DNA of 64,000 nucleotides from Bog-257 sp963846715 (GCA_963846715.1 CAWJXA010000002.1:496001-560000); one strand, 5' to 3'. Shown: positions 54,163-64,000, counted from the stretch's first letter. Numbers and translations are program-made. Notes: generated from the letters alone by a model not told the origin.

Positions 54163-55974
54163 ATGCGTACAAGCGACCTAGAGTATGTGGGCAGCAGCCG
54201 CTCTAGCAATGTTCGATTCTACCTCTGGGTGATGTTTGTTCTTACCGCGAGACTACTTTCGATCGCTCAGACAAGTGTTGCGCCTGGGCTGCCCATCGGC
54301 ACGCGGAATGCTATCGAATCCCCGGGAACATCTATTGTGGAACGCATTCAGGCTACCATTCGTGAATGCCAGGGGAAGCCGTGCGAAGTTTATATTCCTG
54401 CGGGAAAGTATGACTCCAGCCCCATTTCGAGTTGGAAAAGCCGAGACTTTAGCGGCGCTCGTGTCGGGATTTCTATCCCCTCGAACGTGGAAATCTACGG
54501 TGCAGGCGAGGGCCACACGATCATTCACGTAACTCGCTCTGCCTCTGACCCTGCGGCCACACTGATGGCTAATGCAAGCGAGTCGAACAGGAATATTCGC
54601 ATCCATGACATGAGCATAGTTTGGACGGATTCCAGCCCGACGTATGATTGGGTCTCGATTTTTATCTGTCATGGTTGTGAAGGACTTGAACTCAACAATC
54701 TCAGTTTGGAAGGAAATCCGAACAAGTTAGTCAACGTGTTGGATAGCACAGGATCCAGCGTGCACGACAATATTTTCTTACTGAACTCGACTGGCCATGG
54801 CCACGGGGACAATGCTCTTTCGTTCAGCCGCTTCAGTCCTGACCGGGTCGTGGGCGCCGAAGCGGGAGTGGTGCGCGATAATCGCTTCCAAGAGACCGGC
54901 GACCAACGCACTTTCTCCATGCTGATTGTGGCTCAATCGGGGCTGTATGTTCACTCCAATGTTTTTGAAGCGCACCTTCCTCCTCCTGGGAATGCCACGG
55001 GAATTGAATCCGGGCAGGACAACCTGGCGCGCTTGCCGAACAACGTCAAGATCAGCGGAAACATATTTCAGGGAGCCAGTATTGCCTACGGTGGGCTGAA
55101 CAACTCCGAAATTAGTAACAATTTTATGGAGCACGGAGACATTTATGTGGCGCTTCAGTCGGGGACGACAGCTTCTTTATCTGGATTGACCATCGCCGAC
55201 AACGAACTCCATTTTGGCAGTATCAGCGTAGGTGGACTGGAGCATACCTTCACCGGCCGCAGCGTGATCACGCGCAACCGCGTATTCGACGGAAATATTG
55301 GCACGGGAAATTCTTTGACGGCCGGCGAAATCGAAGTCAGCTACAACACGGTTAAGTACTCACGGGACAAGAGCGGCATCGACTGCAACGCCTGTTCCGT
55401 GATCCGCGGCAACATTGTCCGTGAGATTGGGCAGAATGGCCCGAACGATCTGCACGCGGGCTACGTTATCAGCGGCGCCGTTCTGGACGTTAGCGACAAT
55501 ATGTATATTGACGAACAGCACGAGTACGAGGCCGGCACGATCTGCAGTGTGGCAAATCCGTCATCCAAAAGCTGTCTGTCGTCGGGAAAGAGCCGCTGGA
55601 TTTTGTTGAACGGCGGTGAGTGGGGCTTTGGATGGACCAACCGTACGCTTTATACCGACCAGAGCAATCTGCCAATTCACGCCTTCGTCAGCAGTACATT
55701 GCTGGAACTGGATGACGATGTGGCTGCGATGCCGGGCGGCACCCACTATCATCTGTTTCGCACGACCTTCAATGCCTTCGAGTTGAATAACTGTGTAGTC
55801 GGGAGATTCGCCAACAATATGGCGATTTCAGCCACCGGTCCGTTCAGGCACGCGGCGCTGCAGGAGGACGGACCTGTCCGTCTACACAATCTTTCCGGAA
55901 ACGTCTTTCGCCCCTACAAGTGCTTCGGAAAATGCCTGATCGATTATCGATCCAGCATAAATGCGCCTGAATGA
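54163..55974 (+). CDS. Secreted right-handed parallel beta-helix protein
   Basis: A 603-residue protein. ATG 54163, with GGGGGAA just upstream, precedes a membrane-anchor or signal segment (FYLWVMFVLTARLLSIAQ). The body carries strings of short N-rich coils such as NVKISGNIF, NNSEISNNF and SGLTIADNELHFG, typical of pectate-lyase-like parallel beta-helices. The start of the domain (EVYIPAGKYD, SIPSNVEIYGAGEGHTIIHV) matches glycan-binding or -cleaving beta-helix proteins. It faces the minus-strand glycan operon. A polysaccharide lyase, epimerase or adhesin role is possible; no catalytic residues can be named. Confidence 0.75.
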   Translation: MRTSDLEYVGSSRSSNVRFYLWVMFVLTARLLSIAQTSVAPGLPIGTRNAIESPGTSIVERIQATIRECQGKPCEVYIPAGKYDSSPISSWKSRDFSGARVGISIPSNVEIYGAGEGHTIIHVTRSASDPAATLMANASESNRNIRIHDMSIVWTDSSPTYDWVSIFICHGCEGLELNNLSLEGNPNKLVNVLDSTGSSVHDNIFLLNSTGHGHGDNALSFSRFSPDRVVGAEAGVVRDNRFQETGDQRTFSMLIVAQSGLYVHSNVFEAHLPPPGNATGIESGQDNLARLPNNVKISGNIFQGASIAYGGLNNSEISNNFMEHGDIYVALQSGTTASLSGLTIADNELHFGSISVGGLEHTFTGRSVITRNRVFDGNIGTGNSLTAGEIEVSYNTVKYSRDKSGIDCNACSVIRGNIVREIGQNGPNDLHAGYVISGAVLDVSDNMYIDEQHEYEAGTICSVANPSSKSCLSSGKSRWILLNGGEWGFGWTNRTLYTDQSNLPIHAFVSSTLLELDDDVAAMPGGTHYHLFRTTFNAFELNNCVVGRFANNMAISATGPFRHAALQEDGPVRLHNLSGNVFRPYKCFGKCLIDYRSSINAPE

Positions 55975-56031
55975 CCAGGGAGACCTTGTCCGGACACCGC
56001 CCAGCGCGTTTCTCAATTCGGCATACGAAGC

Positions 56032-57195
56032 TCAATACATTTCCTGCACCAGCGGCTCAGACTCGTCGACAGTTTTCACGCCACGGTAGGACTCGCTCAG
56101 CGTTTCCTGGTAAACCTGGAGCATGGCCTCAGCCATCTTTGCGGAAGTGAAGTGTTGCTCGACGCGCGTGCGTCCAGCTTCTCCCATCTCTTCACGAAGC
56201 TCCCGGCTGGCCAGCAGGCACTGAATGGCCTGGGCCAACTCCTCGGAGTTCCCCGGACCAACGGTGTAGCCAGTTTTTCCGTGTTGATTCACCCACGGTA
56301 CACCGGTGGGCAGAGTGGTCGAAATCACCGGTTTGCGGCAGGCCATGGCTTCCAGCTGCACCAAGCCAAACATTTCCTGAGTGGTGATGGAGGGAAGAAC
56401 GAATGCGTCGCAAGCATGATAGTAAGCAATGAGGTCATGATCAGACACTTGTCCGAGAAACTCGATGCGGTCGGCTATTCCCTTCTCCCGAGCCAGATTA
56501 CGCAGGGATTCTTCAAGCGGTCCCGAGCCGATGATCCAGAGACGCGCTTTAATGTTTTCCATTGCACGGATCAGGAACTCCACGCCCTTATAGGGTACGA
56601 GTCGGCCCACAAAGAGCACCGTCGGTGGTCCATCGCGAAGCTCATCTACTTTCCGTGTACCGGCCTCGTCCAACTCAAAGCGCGTTATCGGAATGCCAAA
56701 AGGAACAACGCGGCATTTCTGCCGATAGTGGGGAACAAAATTGGAGATCTCGATATGCCTGGGCGTGGGCACGACTATGCAATTCACGCGGCGGTAGAAG
56801 GCGTGAAGAAATCGTCCGTAGATACCACGCACCGCCCCAGGCAGAGGCCGGACCACATCGCTGTGGAAGTGAGCCACGATAGGCATGTCGCGGGGGGCGA
56901 GCAGGGCGGACAATTCGGCCAGGGGATTGGCCAGATGAACGTGCATCAGATCGGCATTGAGCTTTTTCGCCCACAGTGGAAACGATGGCGCTACCGGACA
57001 GGAAAGCAACTTCCCCATGGTAGCGACCCGTGTCACATGCGACTTGCCGTTTTCGTGCTCGGTGCGACAACGAGTGTTGGCGACAAGGATATGGAAGTCG
57101 ATCTGGTCAAAGAGGCCGTCGCAGATGTCTTTAAGAACGGTTTCCATTCCGCCGACAACGGGATCATAAAACTTTCCAAGCTGTAAAACTCTCAT
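56032..57195 (-). CDS. GT4-family glycosyltransferase
   Basis: A 387-residue GT-B enzyme, the last gene of the minus-strand glycan operon. The start reads VLQLGKFYDPVVGGMETVLKD. The C-terminal half has VLFVGRLVPYKGVEFLIRA, IIGSGPLEESLRNLA and LPSITTQEMFGLVQLEAMAC (E-x7-E). Its ATG overlaps the stop of the preceding glycosyltransferase gene (ATGA). Donor and acceptor are unknown. Confidence 0.9.
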   Translation of the reverse strand: MRVLQLGKFYDPVVGGMETVLKDICDGLFDQIDFHILVANTRCRTEHENGKSHVTRVATMGKLLSCPVAPSFPLWAKKLNADLMHVHLANPLAELSALLAPRDMPIVAHFHSDVVRPLPGAVRGIYGRFLHAFYRRVNCIVVPTPRHIEISNFVPHYRQKCRVVPFGIPITRFELDEAGTRKVDELRDGPPTVLFVGRLVPYKGVEFLIRAMENIKARLWIIGSGPLEESLRNLAREKGIADRIEFLGQVSDHDLIAYYHACDAFVLPSITTQEMFGLVQLEAMACRKPVISTTLPTGVPWVNQHGKTGYTVGPGNSEELAQAIQCLLASRELREEMGEAGRTRVEQHFTSAKMAEAMLQVYQETLSESYRGVKTVDESEPLVQEMY

Positions 57196-58391
57196 ATCGT
57201 GGCTTTCTGCAGTGCAGGAGGAATCACGCTGGCGAGGATTCCATCAAATTGCCCCGCCAACTTTTTTGAAACAAGGTTTTGCTGAATCCAATCACAGCCA
57301 TGCCTACCCATGTCTTTCCGTAGCGACTCGCTTCTCGCCAGCGTGAGCATGTGGGTGGCAAGCTTCTCTGCGTCGAGCGGTGGGAACAGCAGACCGTTGC
57401 GGCCATCCTCAATCAACTCGGCTGGTCCCCACTTATCTACCGTGATGACGGGTACTCCGCAGGCCATGGCTTCAAGGACAGAACGCCCCAGACCTTCAGG
57501 GCCACGATTGGGTTGCACCAGGACATCCAGTTGGGAGATGACGCCAGGCACGTCGTCGCGAAAACCAACGAACTTAACCCGGCCCAGCAGTGACGAAGTC
57601 GCAACCTTGCGGCGCAGCAGCTCTTCATAGCGAAAGCCTTTCTGCGTCAGGTAAGGGTTACTGCCGACGATAAGAAAAACAGCCTCAGGCAACTGCCGCA
57701 GAACCAGCTCAGCCGTGTCGAGAAAGATGTCATGGCCTTTCAGCGGAGTGATGGCGCCGATCATGCCGAACCAGATCTCATCCGGTCCTTTGCACAAATC
57801 CGCGGGCGGCAGGGCCCCAGGGTGGAAGCGGTCCAGGTCGACGATGTTGTAAACCACCTGCGCGCGCACCGATTTCGAAACGTACTGCCTGAACTGGGAA
57901 GCAACATAATCAGAGATACAAACCGCCATGTCGCAGCGCCGTGCCAGCACGGCCAGCAGTTTGCGCGAGAGCACCCGTTCTTCCAGGCCGTCGCGCATAT
58001 ACCAGATCAAGGGAACACCCTTCGGTTTGCGCGCCAATGCACCAACGATGTGTGCTTTGACGGCGTTGGTAATAAAGACCGCCGGACTAATCTCACCGAG
58101 CAGTTCGGACAATCGCTGCGTGAACGACCTCAAGTAGACCGCCGAGCGAAACAGCTTGAGAGGTGCGGGCAGTGCCGCTGTTTCGCCTACGCCGGTGATG
58201 GCTTCGGGCCAAGGCAACAGCCACACCTTCGCACCAGATGACTCGGCCTTTTGCTGAAGCGGCCCTTTACCGGGAACGATGAGGTGGAACTCGTAGGAGC
58301 CGCGCAGACTTGCCACCAGTTCCAGCAGGCTGAGCTCGGCGCCACCCACTGCGGCAATCGCGCAGAGCACCGCAACCCTAGGCAACGGCAT
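57192..58391 (-). CDS. GT4-family glycosyltransferase
   Basis: A 399-residue GT-B enzyme. The N-terminal motif is VLCAIAAVGGAELSLLELVA; the donor-binding half has GMIGAITPLKGHDIFLDTA, FLIVGSNPYL and PNRGPEGLGRSVLEAMACG. It overlaps the asparagine-synthase-like gene by 14 bases upstream and the next glycosyltransferase gene by four bases downstream, so all three are translationally coupled. Confidence 0.9.
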   Translation of the reverse strand: MPLPRVAVLCAIAAVGGAELSLLELVASLRGSYEFHLIVPGKGPLQQKAESSGAKVWLLPWPEAITGVGETAALPAPLKLFRSAVYLRSFTQRLSELLGEISPAVFITNAVKAHIVGALARKPKGVPLIWYMRDGLEERVLSRKLLAVLARRCDMAVCISDYVASQFRQYVSKSVRAQVVYNIVDLDRFHPGALPPADLCKGPDEIWFGMIGAITPLKGHDIFLDTAELVLRQLPEAVFLIVGSNPYLTQKGFRYEELLRRKVATSSLLGRVKFVGFRDDVPGVISQLDVLVQPNRGPEGLGRSVLEAMACGVPVITVDKWGPAELIEDGRNGLLFPPLDAEKLATHMLTLARSESLRKDMGRHGCDWIQQNLVSKKLAGQFDGILASVIPPALQKATI

Positions 58392-60238
58392 ATTCCACCC
58401 CCGCTCTGCACTGCCAGTTCAGCAACACAAACAGCGACCACACCTCGGACCACGACTGCATCCGGTCACCACTTTCCAAGCCATCCAGCAGACGCGCTCC
58501 GTAGGCAGGATCGAGCGACAACGGTTCGTAGAGCCGCTTGTCGCGCAGCGTCGTTTTGAGCGTCGCGTTCAACTCACGGCGAAGCCACTGCTGCCAGGGA
58601 AAGGTGAATCCCATCTTGCGGCGCTGCGGCATTGGTTGACGCGTAAGGTCGCAGAGAATCCGCCAGGTTATGCGCTTGCCGCGACTGCCTACGAAGTGAT
58701 ATTCGGGCGGCAGGGTCAATGCGGCTTTGGTCAGGCGGTCGTCCAGGAACGGCACACGCAGTTCCACCGAATTGGCCATGCTGAAGACGTCGGCGTCTCG
58801 CAAAAGTTGATTGCGTGCGTAAAATTGCAGCTCCAGCGCGGCAAGCTTTTGGAAGTCATTGGCCAGAGGCTCGATGTCGTTCTGGGCACGATGAGACAGC
58901 GCGCTGGAATTTTGCCGCCCCCATCGAATGCTGCGCTGGAGCAGATAGGCGTCGGCCATCATGTTGAGCGGACCCGCGTCGGCCACTTTCCTCCACTGGA
59001 TAGGGTTCCCGGTGCGCAACTTCGCCAGCAGGCGCGCCGCCGGACGCAATCCCGCGCCATATTTCAGGAGTCGCGGAACCTTAGTGAAGGTGGTGTAGCC
59101 TCCGAACAACTCGTCGCCGCCGATTCCGCTGAGCAAGACCTTCAGACCGAGCGAAGCGCCGACGCGTGAGATGACGTAGGTGTTGATGCCATCAACCGTG
59201 GGCTGGTCCATCGCCATCAGTGCTGCAGGGAGCAAGTCGCGCAGCTGACCCGCCGAAAGCGTCACCACTTCGTGACGATGAGGAAGGCCGCCGGCAATCT
59301 CGCGCGCATAAGGCAGCTCGGAAAACTCCTGCTCAGCAAACGCGACGGTCAGCAGCGTAATTGGACTCTTCGCGTAGCGCGACGCCAGCATCGCCAGCAG
59401 GCTGGAGTCGACACCGCCAGAGAGAAACACTCCCACCGGGACATCGCTGACCAACTGGGAGTCGACCGCGTAGCCAAGGCGCTCCCATATGCGAGAGAGT
59501 GCCTGCTCAAAATTGTGATGGCCGTTTGAATTGCTTTCGGCCAGGCTGGCGCTGAGCGACCAATATTCGGTATCGACTACTTCCCCGCCCGCGCGGATGC
59601 GCAACAAGTGGCCGGGCTCGAGCTCGCGGATCTCCCTGAAGATGGTGTTCGGCCCAATGACTGCGCCGTAGGTCAGGAAGGAGTCGACGGCATCGCGATC
59701 GAGGGTAAGCGGACAAATGTTGGCCCGCTCCAGGACCTTGACTTCGGAGGCAAACGCAAAGCCCCGTCTCGCCTGGGCAGTAATAGAGCGGCTTGATACC
59801 CATGCGATCGCGAGCGAGCAGCAGGGTCTGGTTGCGGCCATCCCAGAAAGCAAATGCAAACATGCCTTCCAATTTGTTGAGCGCCGCTTCTCCCCATTGC
59901 ACCAGCGCCTTCAGCAAAACTTCGGAGTCGCCGGAAGTAGCGAACGGCACGCCCAAAGTTTCAAGCTCAGCCCGCAACTGGCGGAAGTTATAAATCTCGC
60001 CGTTGAAGGCGAGCCATGAACCGGACTCGGTATGCTGCATCGGCTGACGAGAGCCGTCGCTGAGGTCAAGGATGGAGAGCCGGGTGTGCCCCAGAAGCAG
60101 GCTGCCGGTGACGAGAGGAATTTCGATGCTACCGCTGGCGTCGGGACCGCGATGCCGGGATGCGGCGATCATGGCACGCACCGCCGCCCGAGTCTGCTCG
60201 CTGCGGCCGTCGCTCAAAATTCCCACGATTCCGCACAT
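58378..60238 (-). pseudogene. Asparagine synthase-like glutamine amidotransferase, frameshifted
   Basis: A protein of about 619 residues with an N-terminal class II glutaminase (catalytic Cys2 in MCGIVGILSDG; RHRGPDASG; FNGEIYNFRQL) and a C-terminal synthetase domain with the PP-loop FLSGGVDSSLLA and SGIGGDELFGGY. The frame breaks after RDRMGIKPLYYC, where a run of three C residues near 59776 seems to have gained one base; the continuation is QARRGFAFASEVKVL. In glycan loci such proteins are thought to amidate uronic acids or similar groups, rather than to make free asparagine. Overlaps on one side and a six-base gap on the other place it firmly in the operon. Confidence 0.88.
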
Positions 60239-60244
60239 AGGTTG

Positions 60245-61178
60245 CTAGCCTGGCTCTTTGACAAGCGTTGAGACGAGGAACGATCCCCATCGACATTTGT
60301 TGGTTAGAAAACGACTGAAGGAGTTCGGCATTAAGGAAACAAGCCGATCTTTGAGTTTTCCAGCCGGCAGTGGAACGAGTTCGGTCTTCTTTCCGTAAAT
60401 ACGAATTTCTTTGACCGCGAACAGATCGGAGACCAACTGTCTCCATTCTGAGGACTTGTAATATCGCGCCATTGCACCGTCCGTTCTTCTCTGGATACTG
60501 GTGTGAAGTGCGGCCGGTTTGAATGTCTGACCTGAGAGGATGGCAAGCAAGGCCCCTTGCACGTAGTATTCCCAGATCGTGCGGTGGTAGACCATAACAG
60601 TGGCCTCGCCACCGGGCTTGAGAACGCGGTGTATTTCTTCGAGAATCTTTCGCGTGTTTGCCGAGTGGTGAATAACGCCCCAACTCCAAACGAAATCGAA
60701 GCAGTTGTCGGAAAAGAGCATCTGCTCGGCATCCATCTGCTGTACATTTCCGGCTAGACCAAAGACCCGCATCCTCTCGGATGTGCTCTTCACTGCATAT
60801 TCGGTGAGGTCGATACCCGCAAAAGATTTGGCATGCTCAGCAAGCAATTGGGCGTGACTGCCATTCCCGACTCCGATTTCCAGCACGTCTTTCGTCCGCA
60901 GAGAATCGAAATCGATGAGCCAGTCAAAGGGGATCTTCTTGCAAGGCGCATAGAGCTCCACCGCAGCAAAAAACCGCTTATCGATTTCGGTATAGAACTC
61001 CTTGCTGAACTCCGCGTAAGGAATGCCGTCCTTCCAGTCGTAGCGCATGGGATGGCTTTCCCACCAGTCACGATTGGCGTGCTGCCAGCCTTGCTGCTCG
61101 TCTGGAGTGGCCGGAAGCGCAGTAGGCCGGCTGAAACCCTCGTGGCAACTCGGCGAACTCTTTCATGAGCTTCGTCAT
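60245..61178 (-). pseudogene. Class I SAM-dependent methyltransferase, frameshifted near the N-terminus
   Basis: The main body (from 61048) carries motif I VLEIGVGNGSHAQLL, MDAEQMLFSDNCFDFVWSWG and RVLKPGGEATVMVYH, a Rossmann-type methyltransferase core. Its real start is probably ATG 61178, which overlaps the stop of the upstream glycosyltransferase gene (ATGA) and encodes MTKLMKEFAELPRGF. One extra base in the T-run near 61134 then separates this from SRPTALPATPDEQQGWQHAN, WWESHPMRYDW. It would methylate a sugar or glycan terminus; the target is unknown. Confidence 0.82.
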
Positions 61179-62371
61179 GGCTGCCCGCCTGCGTGCGCTA
61201 GCTTAGGAGCTTTCGTGCTCTCGATGCCGTACGGTTGCAACAACTCCTGCAGCGAACCGGAAAGTGCTTGTTCAGAAAACGTATCCAGCGCCCACTGCCT
61301 GCCCGCAGAACCCATCGCGGCTGTCAGCTGAGGGTCAGCTAAGATCGTGAGCACTGCATCCGCAACGTCGTCCTTCGAAGCCGGATTGACCAGGAGACCT
61401 GTTCTCCCCGGAAGCACAGCTTCTGAAGCGCCGCCGGAGAGACTTCCTACGACGGGCTTCGCTGCCAGCGCCGCCTCGACGTAGACGCGGCCAAATCCCT
61501 CGCCTCCAACTTCCCCACGCTCCTCCTGCCCGCGACTCGGCAGTACGAACACGTCACACGCTCGATAGAGTGCGGCTAATTCGTCATCAGGAATCTCTCC
61601 CAGGAAGGTAACGTTCCGCGCTACTCCCATTTCCATCGCGAGACTTTGCAGGCTGGTTCTTATCTCGCCCTCGCCGACGACCGCGTATTGCAGAGCAGGC
61701 TGTGCTTCCAAGATTTTCGGCAAGGCGCGGATAACGGTGTCGATGCCTTTGAACTCGTTGCCGCGAACCAGCGTGCTCACTGACAGCAATAGCGGGCCGG
61801 CTTGCTTGAGGCCGTTGACGGTATCGCCCGATCCCTGTGGAGACAGCAACAACTTCGCGAAGGCATCAGGAATCGCGTTATAGACAACCTTCACGCGGGA
61901 ATTTTGGATTCCATCCATCTTCTGAACTACGTCCGCGGTATAGCGGCTGACGGGGAGAATGAGGTCCGCGTTCTTTAAGGCGGCGTGTCTCAGCCGCGAG
62001 GTACCCCACCAAATTTCCACGCTGTGACATGCCACCCAATAAGGCGTACGGAAGGCCAACTTCATCAGAGCGGCTACGGGCGCCAGGGCCACATGGTTCG
62101 CTATGACAAGGTCATATCTCTTCGCTCCGGCCGTCGCGGCATTAAAAAGGAACTTCAGCCTCGATAGAACGCCGGCGCGTCCGCTACTGCTAACCATTCC
62201 GCCCACGCCGAATTCCGTCGGAACATCACCCGTGTGTCCCCAATCGAAGAAGCACAGAACGTCGACGTTCTCGGGGCCAAGCATCTTTCCCAGCGAGGAC
62301 GCCAGCGTAGAGGTGTACCTTGCGATTCCGCCGCGAGTAAAAATGTCGGTCGCCAGAATGAGGACCTTCAC
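61175..62371 (-). CDS. GT4-family glycosyltransferase
   Basis: A 398-residue GT-B enzyme. The start reads VLILATDIFTRGGIARYTST. The donor half has LLSVSTLVRGNEFKGIDTVI, AVVGEGEIRTSLQSLA and LPSRGQEERGEVGGEGFGRV, and then VYVEAALAAKPVVGS. It is the second gene of the minus-strand operon, 92 bases after the polymerase gene, and overlaps the methyltransferase start by four bases. Confidence 0.9.
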   Translation of the reverse strand: MKVLILATDIFTRGGIARYTSTLASSLGKMLGPENVDVLCFFDWGHTGDVPTEFGVGGMVSSSGRAGVLSRLKFLFNAATAGAKRYDLVIANHVALAPVAALMKLAFRTPYWVACHSVEIWWGTSRLRHAALKNADLILPVSRYTADVVQKMDGIQNSRVKVVYNAIPDAFAKLLLSPQGSGDTVNGLKQAGPLLLSVSTLVRGNEFKGIDTVIRALPKILEAQPALQYAVVGEGEIRTSLQSLAMEMGVARNVTFLGEIPDDELAALYRACDVFVLPSRGQEERGEVGGEGFGRVYVEAALAAKPVVGSLSGGASEAVLPGRTGLLVNPASKDDVADAVLTILADPQLTAAMGSAGRQWALDTFSEQALSGSLQELLQPYGIESTKAPKLAHAGGQP

Positions 62372-62463
62372 GCGATGTCCTCCCCGCCGCGCAGCGGACG
62401 CAGCGCTACTTTGCAGTTATCGGAGAACTGAACGTGGCGGCCAGAGCGGTTCGCATGAGTCGG

Positions 62464-63858
62464 TTAGGAACGCTCCAGACTGGGATTGAACCCAAGCGAA
62501 TAGTCGTTACTGCCACGACGGGCCAAAGCCACCACTCCGGCTACCAGGACGAAGACCAGCAGGGTTTGAATGAAGGTGGCGATGGAGTTGTCGAAGTCGC
62601 GCTCGACCGACATGGCACACTGGGTGGCGACCATCACGGTGATGGCAGCGCCGCAGAACGCGGGCAGATGGCCCTTCCATCCATCCACCAAGCCCAGCAG
62701 CACTCCAAAGATCAGCGCGCCCAAGGCAATGTAGAGCACGCCGCCCGCGTCGTAGAGATCGCCGGGCATGGAAGGAGCGATGGAGGCGCCGGAATTCTCG
62801 CGGGTGGCCTGATCGTCGAAGGCCCAGATGCGCGAGCCGAAGTCGATGCCGGCGCCGGCGCCGCTCTTGCCGCTATAGAGGAAGCGCGGCACCACGCCGC
62901 GAACCAGAGGCGAGACCAGTACGTTGCGTCCGGAATGCGGCTCGAGCGACGGCACCAGCGCGACGGTCAGCAGCATGGAGTCGAAACCATGGAAGCGGTG
63001 CGTCGGTTCGTCGGAAGCTGCCGCGAGCCAGCCGCTAAGGCCGCCTTCGCCAACCTCACGCGCCACTTCTTCGGCGCGAACGTTCTGCCACTTGATGAGC
63101 CGGTAGGAATGGACCACGGTGCTGAGCACCAGCAAACACGCCAGTCCAGCTGGCACGATCTTCAGCAGCGACGGACGCCTGCCCGCGAACATGGCCGCGA
63201 TCAGGGGAATCAGGAGAATGGGCGCGAGGTTCTCGCGATAGGGACTGACCACTCCGCGCACCAGGGCCGGCAGCAACACTACAACCTGGATGGTACCGAT
63301 GCGCCACTTGGGACCAGGCTGGCGGAAGTGGTCCCACCAGATGATGGCCGCCGGCACCATGTAGAAGTTGGCCAGCAAAGACAGCGGTGTGAGCAACATC
63401 AGTGGAACGTGCCCGCCCTCGGTCAGGTAGAAGATGACGGAAGCCAGCAGCGCAAATGGAATGGCAGCCGCGTAGGCCACGTCAGGCGTAAGCGCGCGCG
63501 CAACTCCCAGCGGCCCAGCGCCACGACGACGCACCGCGATCGCATAGGCCGCTGCGACCAGTACCCAGAACATCCAGCAGTAGGACAGAGTGGTGTTGAC
63601 CGTGGGGACCGGCAGCGCGATCAGACGGAGGCCGCCATTGCCCCACTCCACGGCGTTGTAGGCCAGCATGGAGAAGCGCAGGACGATGTCGAGACCGAAG
63701 TCGAGCCAGACAAATCCATAGAGCGAACGCAGAAGCGCGCGCCAGCCGTCACGCTTCCAGTCGGGGACGAGGCGTACCGAGACCAGCCAGCAGGCGGTCA
63801 TTCCCGCCATGAGGAACCAGGATTGAAGGTCCGTACGTAAGCCGGCAAAACCAGGCAT
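62464..63858 (-). CDS. Multi-pass membrane protein, probable polysaccharide polymerase
   Basis: A 464-residue protein with about eleven to twelve hydrophobic segments, for example WFLMAGMTACWLVSVRLV, YCWMFWVLVAAAYAIAV and LALGALIFGVLLG-like. A long polar loop (about 265-370) contains SRIWAFDDQATRENSGAS and GDLYDAGGVLYIALGA, a pattern seen in Wzy-like polymerases. It leads a glycan operon of transferases, which supports that role, but no invariant motif proves it. Start at ATG 63858. Confidence 0.65.
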   Translation of the reverse strand: MPGFAGLRTDLQSWFLMAGMTACWLVSVRLVPDWKRDGWRALLRSLYGFVWLDFGLDIVLRFSMLAYNAVEWGNGGLRLIALPVPTVNTTLSYCWMFWVLVAAAYAIAVRRRGAGPLGVARALTPDVAYAAAIPFALLASVIFYLTEGGHVPLMLLTPLSLLANFYMVPAAIIWWDHFRQPGPKWRIGTIQVVVLLPALVRGVVSPYRENLAPILLIPLIAAMFAGRRPSLLKIVPAGLACLLVLSTVVHSYRLIKWQNVRAEEVAREVGEGGLSGWLAAASDEPTHRFHGFDSMLLTVALVPSLEPHSGRNVLVSPLVRGVVPRFLYSGKSGAGAGIDFGSRIWAFDDQATRENSGASIAPSMPGDLYDAGGVLYIALGALIFGVLLGLVDGWKGHLPAFCGAAITVMVATQCAMSVERDFDNSIATFIQTLLVFVLVAGVVALARRGSNDYSLGFNPSLERS

Positions 63859-64000
63859 AGACTCTATTCGCCGTACCGCGGCGGTAGGGCAACGAACTCA
63901 CCTCAAGAGGTGCGACCAGTAATGTTCGCCTGGTGAAGCAAGGCGGCGAGGGTTTTAGTCAGGGAATCAACTCGGGGCCAGAGCCGAATCCGGAGGGTGA
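63859..64000. other. Window edge upstream of the polymerase gene
   Basis: No complete gene is visible. The region probably contains the promoter of the minus-strand operon or the end of a further upstream gene; neither could be confirmed. Confidence 0.3.

Noticed and set aside
62434..63840. Long open frame antisense to the polymerase gene
   Set aside because: Its translation is Gln/Arg/His-rich without structure, while the opposite strand encodes a clear multi-pass membrane protein. It is a codon-bias shadow.

Overview
The window looks like a chromosome segment, or metagenome contig, of a soil-type Acidobacteriota member, probably Terriglobia-like. This is inferred from the gene mix: sedolisin (S53) peptidases with Ig-like tails, a MacB-type transporter, a Mop-type TOBE protein, a large exopolysaccharide locus, dispersed GC-rich intergenic repeats, and fairly high GC. 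No rRNA, tRNA or CRISPR array was seen. Coordinates and frames were worked out by hand from the sequence; family names rest on recognised motifs, not on searches.

Layout. 0-16 kb is a mixed region. It holds an O-antigen ligase with an inserted PDZ-like domain, an esterase with a MacB-like ABC transporter, a thiolase, a CPBP protease, a 17-residue lysine-rich microprotein gene with its own promoter and terminator, a broken sedolisin, two decayed insertion-sequence copies followed by a DUF1990 fragment, trpD, a retropepsin-like protease, a pseudopilin-like protein and a TOBE protein. After galE (16.0-17.0 kb), 17.5-34.9 kb is one forward exopolysaccharide locus: candidate sigma-54 promoter, NusG/UpxY-type antiterminator, initiating sugar transferase, UDP-sugar dehydrogenase, Wzc-like tyrosine kinase, Wza-like exporter, a P-loop nucleotide kinase, a three-domain APH/nucleotidyltransferase/degenerate-kinase fusion, glycosyltransferases, an O-antigen ligase, a GDP-mannose-3,5-epimerase-like enzyme and a WecG/TagA-type transferase. 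A terminator closes it, and an NtrC-type sigma-54 activator follows at 35.3 kb and is a natural candidate regulator of the promoter.

36.7-42.6 kb holds a second thiolase, a dienelactone hydrolase, a complete insertion sequence with a 17-bp target duplication that splits a 73-residue gene, a second Wza-like protein, and a small secreted protein flanked by inverted copies of an intergenic repeat. 43-53.6 kb carries two giant secreted proteins on the minus strand, an Ig/MBG-repeat protein and a kumamolisin-type peptidase, that share a ~85-95-residue C-terminal repeat. A beta-helix protein follows, then a minus-strand glycan operon (63.9 to 56.0 kb): polymerase, GT4, methyltransferase, asparagine synthase-like amidotransferase, GT4, GT4.

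Many otherwise well-conserved genes carry one single-base frameshift (near 8260, 10887, 14650, 27797, 43797, 51413, 53563, 59776 and 61134). This suggests indel errors in the underlying assembly at least as much as true gene decay, so those genes are given as broken but probably intact in the organism.
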